Both the position numbers and the translations under genes were made by a program. A DNA stretch of 64,000 bases from the NCBI RefSeq assembly GCF_023051175.1, contig NZ_JALKII010000003.1:186001-250000 (forward strand), given 5' to 3'. This DNA is from Alcanivorax quisquiliarum. GTDB lineage: Bacteria > Pseudomonadota > Gammaproteobacteria > Pseudomonadales > Alcanivoracaceae. The notes under the pieces were generated by a model. It was not told where the DNA came from. It was given only the letters and a program-made list of their open reading frames with translations, and searched no databases. Below, one piece after another: positions 46,349 through 56,501 of the stretch; within the stretch, counting starts at the first letter, position 1; every line of letters starts with the position of its first letter.

Positions 46349-47635
46349 ATGATTTCTGCTTCTGATTTTTTGCGTCTGCTGGCGCTCATCACCCTGCCTG
46401 CCGGCCTGCTGCTATCCGGCTGCGGCAACGACAGCAATCCGCGCCCTGGCGCGGGCCACGACCACGCCCATCATGGCCGGCTGATCCTGGCCGACAACAA
46501 TGCGCACGCTTATGTTTATGACCTGGATCAGCGCGCCTTGCTCGCGCCGCTGCACCTCGACTATCCAGCCCACAGCTTGCATACCAGCCCCGGCAAGCGT
46601 TTTGTGGTTATCACCCAGCGCGCTACTGGTGCCAACCCGAACCAGATACAGTTTATCGACGCAGGGTTGTTCGTGCATGGCGATCACATTGATGTGCTTG
46701 AGCCTTCCGTAGCCAACCTGACGCTGTCAGGCGAGGCACCCGCCCATTATCGCGCAGTGGGAAATCAGGCGACGCTGTTCTTCGATGGCGCTTCCGCCAG
46801 CCAGCGTTTTGTGCTGTTCACCGACAGCAGCCTTGCCGCAGGCAATATTGTCGCAGCGGAAAGCACGCCCGCCGCACACCATGGCATAGCCGAGCCGCGT
46901 GGCGAGTATGTGCTGGTGAGCACTGCCGATCGTGAGCGGGTAGCGGTATTCGGCCTGCACCACGATCATTTCCATCTTGAAGAAACCCTGCCGGAGCCTT
47001 GCCCCAATCTGCACGGTGGCGCTTCGCTGGAAAATCATGCTGCCTTCGGCTGCGATGATGGTGTATTGCTCGTGCATCAGGATGGCGGCGCGTTTACCGC
47101 CAGCAAGATCATCACACCACTGCGCATCACGCAGCTTGCAGGGCATCCCGCCATGAATGAATTCGTGGCCTTTGCGGCGGGCAATCAGGCGATCTACGCG
47201 GTCGATCCTATAAGTGGCACTGTCGAAGAAATCGACTGGTCAGCCAGCACCGGCACCGCCCACACCCGGCATCTGATCGACGCCACAGGCGCGCACCTGC
47301 TGGTGCTGGACGACGCCGGCACGGTGCATATTCTGACGACCGATGACTGGTCGCATCAGGGCAGCATTGCTGTGCTTCAAAATGGCACGGGGGCGCACAT
47401 GGTCGCCAGCGCCAGCGATGCGCGGGCTTATCTGCTCGAACCGGCAGAACAGATTGTCCGTGTGCTGGATATCACGCAGCGAACCCTGCTGGATGACGAC
47501 CAGATCACACTGGATTTCTCGCCAGTTGGCCTGGCCTGGGCCGGCATCAGCGGTGCTGCGGCAGAGGCTTTGTCGCCGCACCGCGACCATGACCATCAGC
47601 ACGGCCATCAACACGATCATCAACACAGTCGCTAG
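46349..47635 (+). CDS. AztD-like zinc metallochaperone lipoprotein
   Basis: A 428-residue lipoprotein (lipobox LSGC, Cys24) with a short His cluster GHDHAHHG after the anchor, a seven-bladed beta-propeller-type body (repeated blades such as GRLILADNNAHAYVYDLD), and a C-terminal His tail HRDHDHQHGHQHDHQH. This is the pattern of AztD, the periplasmic zinc chaperone that passes zinc to the AztC binding protein in Paracoccus. It is 27 bp after the ZnuD-like receptor with CTGGAG before the ATG, so it acts with it; no ABC transporter is encoded in the window. Confidence 0.82.
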   Translation: MISASDFLRLLALITLPAGLLLSGCGNDSNPRPGAGHDHAHHGRLILADNNAHAYVYDLDQRALLAPLHLDYPAHSLHTSPGKRFVVITQRATGANPNQIQFIDAGLFVHGDHIDVLEPSVANLTLSGEAPAHYRAVGNQATLFFDGASASQRFVLFTDSSLAAGNIVAAESTPAAHHGIAEPRGEYVLVSTADRERVAVFGLHHDHFHLEETLPEPCPNLHGGASLENHAAFGCDDGVLLVHQDGGAFTASKIITPLRITQLAGHPAMNEFVAFAAGNQAIYAVDPISGTVEEIDWSASTGTAHTRHLIDATGAHLLVLDDAGTVHILTTDDWSHQGSIAVLQNGTGAHMVASASDARAYLLEPAEQIVRVLDITQRTLLDDDQITLDFSPVGLAWAGISGAAAEALSPHRDHDHQHGHQHDHQHSR

Positions 47636-47767
47636 CACATCCACTCGCACTGATCGGCACGCCGGGCGCGCTTGTCGCTGCGCCCGGCTGTCGGTGGCCG
47701 CCGGCGCGCACCGCCATGTCGAATCCGCTACAATGCTTCGCGTTTTCAAATCACCTCAGGAGCCATC

Positions 47768-48319
47768 ATGAAAGCAGCCCTGCGTTCCCTCGCCGTCGCC
47801 AGCCTGGCGTTTTCCGCGCTGGCCATCGCGCCCGCCACCCAAGCCCAGTCCGGCTACGTGTCATTGGGTTACGTCCTGAGCGACCTTGAGCCAAAGCGAG
47901 CACGGCGAGATGCCGATGTCACCGCCCTGCAATTCACTTTTGGCGGTTGGTTCAATCCACAACAGACGTTCGGCGCAGAAGGCCGCATCGCGCTGGGCCT
48001 GGATGACGACAGCTTCACCAACCAGAACGGCACACGTGGCAAAGTCGAAATTGATCGCTACTACGGCGGCTACCTGCGGGCACAATTCCCCAACACCGTT
48101 CCGGTGCGGCCCTACGGGCTGGTCGGCATAACGCGTGTAGAAACCACGGAAAAAACCACTCGCAGCCGCGGCCGCAGCTACAGCGATATTTCACTCGGCT
48201 TTGGTGTGGACGTGGAACTGGATCGCAATATCTACGTGTTTCTCGAATATCTGCGTGCCACCGATAGCAGCAGCAGTGAAGTCACCAACCTCACCCTCGG
48301 GGTAGGCGGCCGATTCTGA
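47768..48319 (+). CDS. Outer membrane beta-barrel protein (OmpW/OmpA-barrel type)
   Basis: A 183-residue protein with a signal peptide (cleavage after TQA, about residue 25) and eight amphipathic strands beginning SGYVSLGYVLSDLEP and ending TNLTLGVGGRF with a C-terminal Phe. It resembles small porin-family barrels. CAGGAG precedes the ATG, and TGATG overlap links it to the thioesterase gene. Possibly adhesion or stress related; no specific function is evident. Confidence 0.8.
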   Translation: MKAALRSLAVASLAFSALAIAPATQAQSGYVSLGYVLSDLEPKRARRDADVTALQFTFGGWFNPQQTFGAEGRIALGLDDDSFTNQNGTRGKVEIDRYYGGYLRAQFPNTVPVRPYGLVGITRVETTEKTTRSRGRSYSDISLGFGVDVELDRNIYVFLEYLRATDSSSSEVTNLTLGVGGRF

Positions 48320-48738
48320 TGCAGCGGCAGGATTTCCGATTCTTCCACCCTCTGCGCGTTCGCTACTCGGAAGTAGACGCGCAGAGCGTGGTCTTCAACG
48401 CCCACTACCTGACCTATTTCGACGTTGCGCTCACCGAGTTCCTGCGCGATGCCGGCTACGATTACCACGGTCTGGTGGCACAGCAAGGGCTGGATTTTCA
48501 TCTGGTGAAATCGACCGTGGAATATCTGGCGCCCATTCGTTTCGATGACGAGCTGGAGATCGGTGTCCGTGCAGCACGCATCGGCACCAGCAGCCTCACC
48601 TGGGCGTTGGGCATTTTTCGACGGGGGGAAGAAACCTGCCTGAGCCGGGGCGAGGTGATCTGGGTATGCGCCGCTGCGGGCAGCCATCGTTCTCACCCGT
48701 TGCCGGCTGATCTGCTCGCACTGCTGGAAACCTGTTAA
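48319..48738 (+). CDS. Acyl-CoA thioesterase, YbgC/FadM hot-dog family
   Basis: A 139-residue hot-dog-fold thioesterase. FHPLRVRYSEVDAQSVVFNAHYLTYFD holds the conserved RYxExDxQ.VVFNxxY motif, in which the Asp is catalytic; FADM-type members hydrolyse long-chain acyl-CoA. The start ATG overlaps the stop of the barrel gene. Substrate not deducible. Confidence 0.9.
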   Translation: MQRQDFRFFHPLRVRYSEVDAQSVVFNAHYLTYFDVALTEFLRDAGYDYHGLVAQQGLDFHLVKSTVEYLAPIRFDDELEIGVRAARIGTSSLTWALGIFRRGEETCLSRGEVIWVCAAAGSHRSHPLPADLLALLETC

Positions 48739-49064
48739 GCCCACCGGGCGGGAAACGACACCGCGCCCTAGCACCACCTCATGAGTTTCGCCGTGTCTGA
48801 TGGCCTCTCGCAACAGCCTCTCACGGTGGCCTGTTTCAATAGCCTCTCAATAGAGCAGCCTCTTCTGAATAAAGCCTCTCGTTGCACCCTTTCGCCAGCC
48901 CTCTCCACTGCCCCAGCAAGCGCTCAAGGCGCGTCCTGGCCTCTGCTGGCAGCGGGCCGACGGCGGCTCAGTTGCCGCGTCAGGATACGCACCTCACTGG
49001 CCCGGCCGGCCTCCAGGCCCCTTACCCATGTTGCCGGAGTTCGGGGCGGGGAGGCGCAGTTGTA
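48739..49064. repeat. Intergenic region with AGCCTCTC repeats
   Basis: About 325 bp between convergent genes. AGCCTCTC or close variants occur about six times between 48800 and 48905 at uneven spacing. No gene or terminator is recognised. Confidence 0.5.
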
Positions 49065-50021
49065 TCAGGGGATCGGCAGGTAACCGCCGGCCACGTTTTT
49101 GGTCACGATGGCCACGGCATTGTGGGCATGCAGGCTTTCCAGATGATTCACCCGCAACCAGAAATCCTGATATTGCGGATCTTTGTCCAGCGCCACTTGC
49201 AGGCGCCGGGCAGCATCTTCACAGAACATCAGGTTTTGCCCATTGAGGCGCGCAAACTCCTGTTCGTCTTCACGCTTCACGGCAGTCTGCACCGGCGTTT
49301 TCAGGGCGCCCTCGATCAGGTCGATCAGGGCCGTGATCGGGAAGGCACGATCTTCTTCTGCGCCATCGAGCAACACCCGCACCTGAGCGATGGAGCGCTG
49401 GCTGTGCGGCGTGGCGACGATGCCCTGCTCGGTGCCCAGCCATTCTGCGGCTTCTTCGGCATTGATAGTGCCCACATCGCCGAACTTGTCGCGGAATGCA
49501 TTCTGAATCAGTTGCCGCGCCAAAGCAGCGGAGCAAGGGCAGGTGGATGAATAGGGCACTTCCACTGACAGCTCGATGCGCATGTCATCGCCGTGGAGCG
49601 TACCCGCCAGGCGCACCGGATAGCTCTTCCAGCCGGCATACTGGCTCTTGAGCGCCGGGCGGCGTACGGAATATTCAAAGCGCAGTTCCACAAACGCCTG
49701 GCTGCTCAAGCCCTGGTGGGTTTGCAGGAAGTTTGCCAGCAACTGACGGATCGACGCAGCGCTGACCGAATGATCGCCGAAGGTTTCCTCCAGCATCAGA
49801 TATAGCCGTGACATGTGAATGCCGCGCGCCTTGGTGTCTTCCAGATTGACATACGCCTGGATCGAGGCGCTGATCGGGCGTTCGCCATGCACACTGTCGC
49901 TGACTCTCGCCGGCAAGTGGATTTCGCTCATGCCCACCCAATCCAGCTTCGGCCCTTTATGGCTATCGGCCATACTGGCTACGTCCGGCATCTCTGGGGG
50001 CGCTGCGTCTTCGCGTTTCAT
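49065..50021 (-). CDS. folE2: GTP cyclohydrolase I type B, FolE2
   Basis: A 318-residue enzyme that opens GTP to dihydroneopterin triphosphate for folate and pterin synthesis. It belongs to the FolE2/MptA family, which works with metals other than zinc. Family blocks are [23 protein letters not shown], and [14 protein letters not shown] with the metal-ligand Cys. Many bacteria express it under zinc limitation in place of zinc-dependent FolE. Starting at 50021 removes an upstream extension without similarity. It sits near the zinc uptake genes, which supports a zinc-sparing role. Confidence 0.93.
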   Translation of the reverse strand: MKREDAAPPEMPDVASMADSHKGPKLDWVGMSEIHLPARVSDSVHGERPISASIQAYVNLEDTKARGIHMSRLYLMLEETFGDHSVSAASIRQLLANFLQTHQGLSSQAFVELRFEYSVRRPALKSQYAGWKSYPVRLAGTLHGDDMRIELSVEVPYSSTCPCSAALARQLIQNAFRDKFGDVGTINAEEAAEWLGTEQGIVATPHSQRSIAQVRVLLDGAEEDRAFPITALIDLIEGALKTPVQTAVKREDEQEFARLNGQNLMFCEDAARRLQVALDKDPQYQDFWLRVNHLESLHAHNAVAIVTKNVAGGYLPIP

Positions 50022-50396
50022 CTGGATCTCCGTCTGGCACGGGCTTGGCCGTGGATGGCGGCCGGTTGGGGAACCCACCGCAACTCTCGGGGCGGGGAAG
50101 TCTAGCAGAAAAGAAGCGGGTAATTGACCGACTTTCCGTGGGGGCTTCCGCATCCCACCCCCGCGCTACGCGCCGGCCGATGCCCGTGCTGGCACCTCCT
50201 GCCTGCTGCACGAGGTATTTTGGGGGGCGCCGCCGCATTTCAACCAATCTCGCCAATAGCGCTGGGCTATCCGCCGACGCTTTTGCTCTGCCTGCGCATT
50301 TTTTTCAATTTCCTGTGACTCGCCGGACAGCCGCACCAGATGGGGCTTTGACGCCAGTCACCACCCCAGTTATCAGCCACTTTTACAGATATTGCT

Positions 50397-50425
50397 TTGA
50401 CATCTAACATTTCGAAGACTAACGT
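50397..50425 (+). promoter_or_regulatory. Sigma-70 promoter of the ectR-ectABC operon
   Basis: TTGACA (50397-50402) and TAACGT (50420-50425) with a 17-bp spacer, 75 bp before the ectR start. The -35 is a perfect match. Confidence 0.65.
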
Positions 50426-50441
50426 ATGCCCCCAATAAAAC

Positions 50442-50477
50442 AGCTTGCAAACCATATATATCAATTGGTTACAAGCT
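50442..50477. promoter_or_regulatory. Inverted repeat, likely EctR operator
   Basis: AGCTTGCAAACC (50442-50453) and GGTTACAAGCT (50467-50477) are complementary with one position interrupted. They lie 17-52 bp downstream of the -10 of the ectR promoter, so bound protein would block transcription. MarR-family EctR/CosR proteins repress their own promoter and ectABC. Confidence 0.6.
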
Positions 50478-50499
50478 TAGACCGAGGAGGAGACTCGAT

Positions 50500-51105
50500 A
50501 TGAAGAGCCATCATCCTCAGCCACTGTCGAGAGTATCAGTCAATATGGCGAGGCATCACGAAGTGTTGATTTCATTGCGCCGCATCATCCGCGCGACGGA
50601 TATGTACTCTCGCCACCTGAGCAAGGTCGCCGGGCTGACAGCACCACAGTTGCTGGTGATGCAGTCCATCGCCCAGCGCGGCGAAATGGCGATGGGCCAA
50701 ATTGCCGATGAAGTGTCGCTGAGTCAGGCGACCATCACCACCATTCTGGATCGACTTGAGAAGCGCGAGCTGATCGTGCGTTTGCGGGGCTCCACCGACA
50801 AGCGACGAGTCTATGCCCGCCTCACCGCCGACGGCATGGCGCTGCTGGAAAAAGCACCCACGCCGCTACAGGAAGAATTCATCGACCGCTTCGCCGAGCT
50901 GGATGACTGGGAACAATCATTGATTGTCAGCTCCCTGCAACGTGTCGCCGCCATGATGAATGCGGGCGACATTGATGCATCGCCGGTACTGGATCTTGGC
51001 GCCATGGATCGCGCCCAGCCGACCGTCGAACTCAGCGAGCGTCGCGCCCGGCAGTCTGAAGCGGCTGCGCCCGCTCCCCCTTATCCCGAAGCCACAAGAA
51101 AGTAA
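50500..51105 (+). CDS. ectR: MarR-family repressor of ectoine genes (EctR/CosR)
   Basis: A 201-residue MarR regulator. The winged helix is AGLTAPQLLVMQSIAQRGEMAMGQIADEVSLSQATITTILDRLEKR-type (residues about 47-90), with the wing RGSTDKRRVYARLT. GAGGAGG precedes the ATG. It lies 5 bp before ectA, and is likely the osmoresponsive repressor of the ectABC operon as in Methylomicrobium and Vibrio; operon membership makes the feedback direct. The C-terminal 40 residues are less conserved and Ala/Pro-rich. Confidence 0.88.
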   Translation: MKSHHPQPLSRVSVNMARHHEVLISLRRIIRATDMYSRHLSKVAGLTAPQLLVMQSIAQRGEMAMGQIADEVSLSQATITTILDRLEKRELIVRLRGSTDKRRVYARLTADGMALLEKAPTPLQEEFIDRFAELDDWEQSLIVSSLQRVAAMMNAGDIDASPVLDLGAMDRAQPTVELSERRARQSEAAAPAPPYPEATRK

Positions 51106-51110
51106 TCACT

Positions 51111-51662
51111 ATGCTTGCAGAACCAACGGATACTCGACCCCAAAAGGCTCCCGTTGCGAACAACACCGCGCAGATCACACTGCGCAAACCGGAAAGCCAG
51201 GATGGCGCCCGCTTGCACAAACTGGTGCGCGCCTGCAAACCTCTGGATGAAAACTCCACCTACTGCAACCTGCTGCAGTGCACCCACTTCGCCGACACCT
51301 GTGTCGCTGCCGAAATGGATGGCGAACTGGTGGGTTTCATCTCCGGCTATATTCCGCCCAAGCAGCCCAACACGCTATTTGTATGGCAGGTCGCCGTGCA
51401 CGAAAAAGCACGTGGCCAAGGGCTGGCAAAGCGGATGCTTGCCGAGATCCTTGAGCGCAGCGAATGCAATCAGGTGCAATTCATCGAAACCACGATCACG
51501 CCCGATAACGAGGCATCCTGGGCGATGTTCCGCAGCTTTGCCTATGCACGGCGCATGCCGACCGAGGAGTTCATCCTGTTCGACAGTCGCCTGCATTTTT
51601 CAGGCGAGCACAAGGATGAGCACTTGCTGCGTATCGGGCCTTTCAACCGGACGAACGCGTAG
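51111..51662 (+). CDS. ectA: L-2,4-diaminobutyrate acetyltransferase EctA
   Basis: A 183-residue GNAT acetyltransferase that makes N-gamma-acetyl-diaminobutyrate, the second step of ectoine synthesis. EctA family marks are LHKLVRACKPLDENSTYCNLLQCTHF, GFISGYIPPKQPNTLFVWQVAV, ARGQGLAKRML and ETTITPDNEASWAMF. It starts 5 bp after ectR and is followed by ectB after 168 bp containing a hairpin. Confidence 0.97.
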   Translation: MLAEPTDTRPQKAPVANNTAQITLRKPESQDGARLHKLVRACKPLDENSTYCNLLQCTHFADTCVAAEMDGELVGFISGYIPPKQPNTLFVWQVAVHEKARGQGLAKRMLAEILERSECNQVQFIETTITPDNEASWAMFRSFAYARRMPTEEFILFDSRLHFSGEHKDEHLLRIGPFNRTNA

Positions 51663-53141
<1,479 letters not shown>

Positions 53142-53151
53142 CCGTTGATCT

Positions 53152-53191
53152 GCCTCTCCTGTAGCCGGCTGGCTACCTCCCCGGGAGAGGC
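53152..53191 (+). promoter_or_regulatory. Nested hairpin between ectB and ectC
   Basis: Outer stem GCCTCTCC (53152-53159) with GGAGAGGC (53184-53191); inner stem GTAGCC (53161-53166) with GGCTAC (53171-53176). There is no T tract. It begins 11 nt after the ectB stop; it may stabilise the upstream message or tune ectC output. Confidence 0.55.
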
Positions 53192-53278
53192 ACCTATGAC
53201 GCCCGCACCCGATACCGGGGGCGGGCTTTCCCTGACTGCCGCCAAGACGGCACCCACCCCTGTTTTTGAGGAGCTAGA

Positions 53279-53683
53279 ATGATTGTTCGTACGCTTGAAG
53301 AAGCCCGTAACAGTGGCCGCGCCGTGCGCGCAGAGAACGGCAACTGGGAATCCGTGCGCCTGTCGCTGAAAGACGATGGCATGGGTTTTTCCTTCCACAT
53401 CACCACCATCTTTGCCGGCACGGAAACGCACATCTGGTATCAAAACCATTTTGAGACGGTGTATTGCATTTCGGGCGAAGGTGAAGTCGAAACCATCGAC
53501 GATGGCAAGATCTACCCGATCAAGCCAGGCACCGTGTATATCCTCAACAAGAACGACAACCACCTGCTGCGTGCCAAAAGTGATATGCAGCTGGCCTGCG
53601 CGTTCAACCCGCCCCTGCATGGCAAGGAACAGCACGACGAAAACGGCGTCTACGCGCTGGAAGCCGAAACAATCGATGGCTGA
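53279..53683 (+). CDS. ectC: L-ectoine synthase EctC
   Basis: A 134-residue cupin that cyclises N-gamma-acetyl-diaminobutyrate to ectoine. The start [16 protein letters not shown], the metal-binding cupin block ([23 protein letters not shown]) and [21 protein letters not shown] are all typical. GAGGAG precedes the ATG. No ectD hydroxylase or aspartokinase follows. Confidence 0.97.
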   Translation: MIVRTLEEARNSGRAVRAENGNWESVRLSLKDDGMGFSFHITTIFAGTETHIWYQNHFETVYCISGEGEVETIDDGKIYPIKPGTVYILNKNDNHLLRAKSDMQLACAFNPPLHGKEQHDENGVYALEAETIDG

Positions 53684-53895
53684 GACGCTCGCCGGCCTGA
53701 CATTCCGTTCCACCGGGCCGGCGGCCATGCCGCCGTAGCCCGTGGAGCGTCCCTCCACACCGATTACCCGTTTCGCCCTCGAATACCAGCTTCTGGTGAT
53801 AGGCCCGGTGCCCTGTTCGTGGGAAACTGCCAGGCTGCCATGACCGGCAGTCGCGAGATTTTCTCGCCTGTCGGGGCGCCTGAACGGGGGCAAGC

Positions 53896-54588
53896 ATGAC
53901 CAGCGCATCACTCTTCAACTCTGATTTTCCGCGGCCCGCTCCGGTGCTGGTCGTGGAAGACGAACCGCTCATGCAGCAGCGACTATTTCGCATACTTCAG
54001 GATCTCGGTTACGACGGCAGCGCCATAGAAATAGCGACGACCGTGGCCGCCGCACGCAAACACATCCACGAACGGCCGGTTTCCATGGCGCTGGTTGATC
54101 TCGGCCTGCCCGACGGCACTGGCTTCGAGCTGATTGATCTGCTGCGCAGCCGTGACGCCAATTTATGCATTCTGGTGATCTCGGCGTGGAGCACGGAAGA
54201 GCACATCGTTGCTGCGCTGCGCGCCGGGGCCACCGGGTATGTCCTGAAAGACCGTGACGACCTGGAAATTTCTCTCTCGATCCGCAGCGTCCTCCGGGGA
54301 GGCGCGCCTATTGATCCTTTCGTCGCACGGCGTATTCTGGAGCTACTCCCGATAGCACGCCCAGAACGCGCTCGGGAATCGGAGGGGGAAGGCGTGAAAC
54401 TCAGCGCTCGCGAAACGGAGATCCTGCACCTGGTCGCCGAAGGGCTGACCAACCGCGAGATCGCCGCGCAGCTGTTCATTTCACGTCACACAGCAGAATG
54501 TCATATAAAAAATATTTACCGGAAACTGGCGGTGTCATCCCGTACCCGCGCCATCAACGAAGCGCGGCAGCGCGGCTTGCTGCCCTGA
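53896..54588 (+). CDS. NarL/FixJ-type response regulator
   Basis: A 230-residue two-component regulator: receiver with acidic Glu-Asp-Glu in VVEDEPL and phospho-acceptor Asp in ALVDLGLPDGTG, then a LuxR-type helix-turn-helix (SARETEILHLVAEGLTNREI...ECHIKNIYRKLAVSSR). The kinase start lies inside this gene, overlapping by 91 bp. It lies 212 bp after ectC; the connection to osmotic control is only positional. Confidence 0.92.
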   Translation: MTSASLFNSDFPRPAPVLVVEDEPLMQQRLFRILQDLGYDGSAIEIATTVAAARKHIHERPVSMALVDLGLPDGTGFELIDLLRSRDANLCILVISAWSTEEHIVAALRAGATGYVLKDRDDLEISLSIRSVLRGGAPIDPFVARRILELLPIARPERARESEGEGVKLSARETEILHLVAEGLTNREIAAQLFISRHTAECHIKNIYRKLAVSSRTRAINEARQRGLLP

Positions 54589-56468
54589 CCCTGCTGCTTG
54601 CCGGCTTGCTGGCCGCGTCGGCTGCCGCCACCGCCACACCGTGCCGGCAACTCATTACCTCGGTGAGTGCCGCACAAGAGCTGGGCCAGCCCGACCATCC
54701 GCCTGCACAGGGCTGGGTGCCAGTCACCTTGCCGGATACCTGGCATACCCGTTGGCCAAAGACGCACGGCGCAGTCTGGTATCAAGTCCGATGGCATGAC
54801 GAATGCAACGGCGACAAAGCCGTGGCGGTGCGCGTTTCGCACATGACCATGGCCGGCACCATTTACCTCAACGACACCCTGCTGTGGCAAGACGCCAGCC
54901 TGGAAGAACCCTTCTCTCGTAGCTGGAACATGCCTCGCTACTGGGTGTTGCCCACCGCTGCCCTGACCGGCCAGGACAACACTTTGTGGTTTCGCATTAC
55001 GGGTATGCGCCATGATCTGCTCGGGCTCGGCCAGGTGGAAGTCGGCTCGCCGTCCGTACTCTGGCCAGCACATACCGCACAACGCTGGCAAAAGCGCGGG
55101 CTGTTCACACTCAACATGAGCATCTCGCTGGTGCTGGGCTGCCTGTTTCTGGCACTGTGGGCGGTGCAGCGCAGCGAGCGCGCCTACGCCTGGTACGCGC
55201 TCGCCTCGCTGGCTTGGGCGCTGTTTGCCGCCAGTATGCTGGCCACCACTCCTTGGCCATTTTCCAACAGTGCCGACTGGAACCGCGCCGTAACGGTGGC
55301 ATTCATCGTTCACTGCGCTGCTTTCTGTCTGTTCACCTGGCATTTCGGCGGCCAACACTTCCCGCGCTTGCGACGCGCACTGGGCGGCATCACCCTCGCT
55401 CTGGTGATAGGCCTCTGGTGGGTGCCCGACACGCAGCTCACCGCCGTGCTCGTCGCCACCATTCCGGGTTACTCGTTGGTCTTCATCGCCAACTGTATCC
55501 AGTTCCAGTTTCACGCCTGGCGCAACCGGGAGCGTCACAATGTGCTGCTGGCGCTGTGTCTGCTGTTCTTTGTGGTCATCGCCTTACACGATCTATTGCT
55601 TGTTATTGGCGCCATTGGTGGCAGCCTGCTGTATTCACCTATCACAGCGCCAGTATCGATGATTTTCATGTTCCTGATTATCGCCAACCGGGTTGCCAAC
55701 AACCGGCGCCGCATCGAAACCTTCAATACGCAGCTGCAAGCCGCCATCGAAGAAACACGGCAAGAGCTGACCCGCACGCTGCAACACAAACACCAGCTGG
55801 AGGCGAGCAATATTCGCCTGACCGAACGGCTCCGGCTCTCCCATGATCTTCACGACAGCCTGGGCAGCTCATTGATGCGCTCCATCGCGCTGGTAGAGCA
55901 AACCAGCACACCGCTGGGCAACCGGCACTTTCTTTCCATGCTGAAAGAACTGCGTAGCGACCTGCGCCAGATCATCGACAACAGCTCATCATCCGTGGCC
56001 GCCCATAACACACCTGCCGAGTGGCTGGCGCCATTGCGCCATCGCTTCGTGCGGCTGTTCGAAGAACTTGGCATGACCTCGCAGTGGCGTATGCCCGGCG
56101 CATGGCCGTGCCAGCATTCTCCTGTGCAGTTACTAGCGCTGACGCGCTTTCTGGAGGAAGCCCTCACCAATGCACTCAAACACAGTTGCGGCAATCATTT
56201 TGAAATCACGGTAGGGGCAAGCCAGGCCGGCACTACTTTATGCGTGCAGGACAACGGCGTCGGCTTTGATGTAGATATCGTCAGCCAAGGCAGCGGTATC
56301 GGCTTGCGCAGCATGCGCACACGCATCGAACGTCTGGGCGGGCAGCTGACAATTCACTCTCAACCGGGCAGCACCCGGTTGGTGGCGTCACTGGCAAACC
56401 CATCCGCCATGGAGAAACATGAAGTACAAGCGCAGAGTGCACCCGCCAGCGCATCACGCTCCGATTAG
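54498..56468 (+). CDS. 7TMR-DISM-type sensor histidine kinase (HisKA_3)
   Basis: A 656-residue kinase. After a hydrophobic signal segment (AALTLLLAGLLAASAAA) come an extracytoplasmic jelly-roll domain (VTLPDTWHTRWPKTHGAVWY... MAGTIYLNDTLLW), seven membrane helices (about 230-420), a coiled coil (FNTQLQAAIEETRQELTRTL), the HisKA_3 box LSHDLHDSLGSSLM, and an HATPase with DNGVGFD and GSGIGLRSM. The partner is the NarL-type regulator upstream. The ATG is inside that gene; no other start lies before the signal segment, so the 91-bp overlap is real if the prediction holds. Carbohydrates or cell-wall fragments are possible ligands for this fold. Confidence 0.88.
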   Translation: MSYKKYLPETGGVIPYPRHQRSAAARLAALTLLLAGLLAASAAATATPCRQLITSVSAAQELGQPDHPPAQGWVPVTLPDTWHTRWPKTHGAVWYQVRWHDECNGDKAVAVRVSHMTMAGTIYLNDTLLWQDASLEEPFSRSWNMPRYWVLPTAALTGQDNTLWFRITGMRHDLLGLGQVEVGSPSVLWPAHTAQRWQKRGLFTLNMSISLVLGCLFLALWAVQRSERAYAWYALASLAWALFAASMLATTPWPFSNSADWNRAVTVAFIVHCAAFCLFTWHFGGQHFPRLRRALGGITLALVIGLWWVPDTQLTAVLVATIPGYSLVFIANCIQFQFHAWRNRERHNVLLALCLLFFVVIALHDLLLVIGAIGGSLLYSPITAPVSMIFMFLIIANRVANNRRRIETFNTQLQAAIEETRQELTRTLQHKHQLEASNIRLTERLRLSHDLHDSLGSSLMRSIALVEQTSTPLGNRHFLSMLKELRSDLRQIIDNSSSSVAAHNTPAEWLAPLRHRFVRLFEELGMTSQWRMPGAWPCQHSPVQLLALTRFLEEALTNALKHSCGNHFEITVGASQAGTTLCVQDNGVGFDVDIVSQGSGIGLRSMRTRIERLGGQLTIHSQPGSTRLVASLANPSAMEKHEVQAQSAPASASRSD

Positions 56469-56501
56469 CGTGTGCCGCGCCGCCATCATTCGCCGCCTGG
56501 A

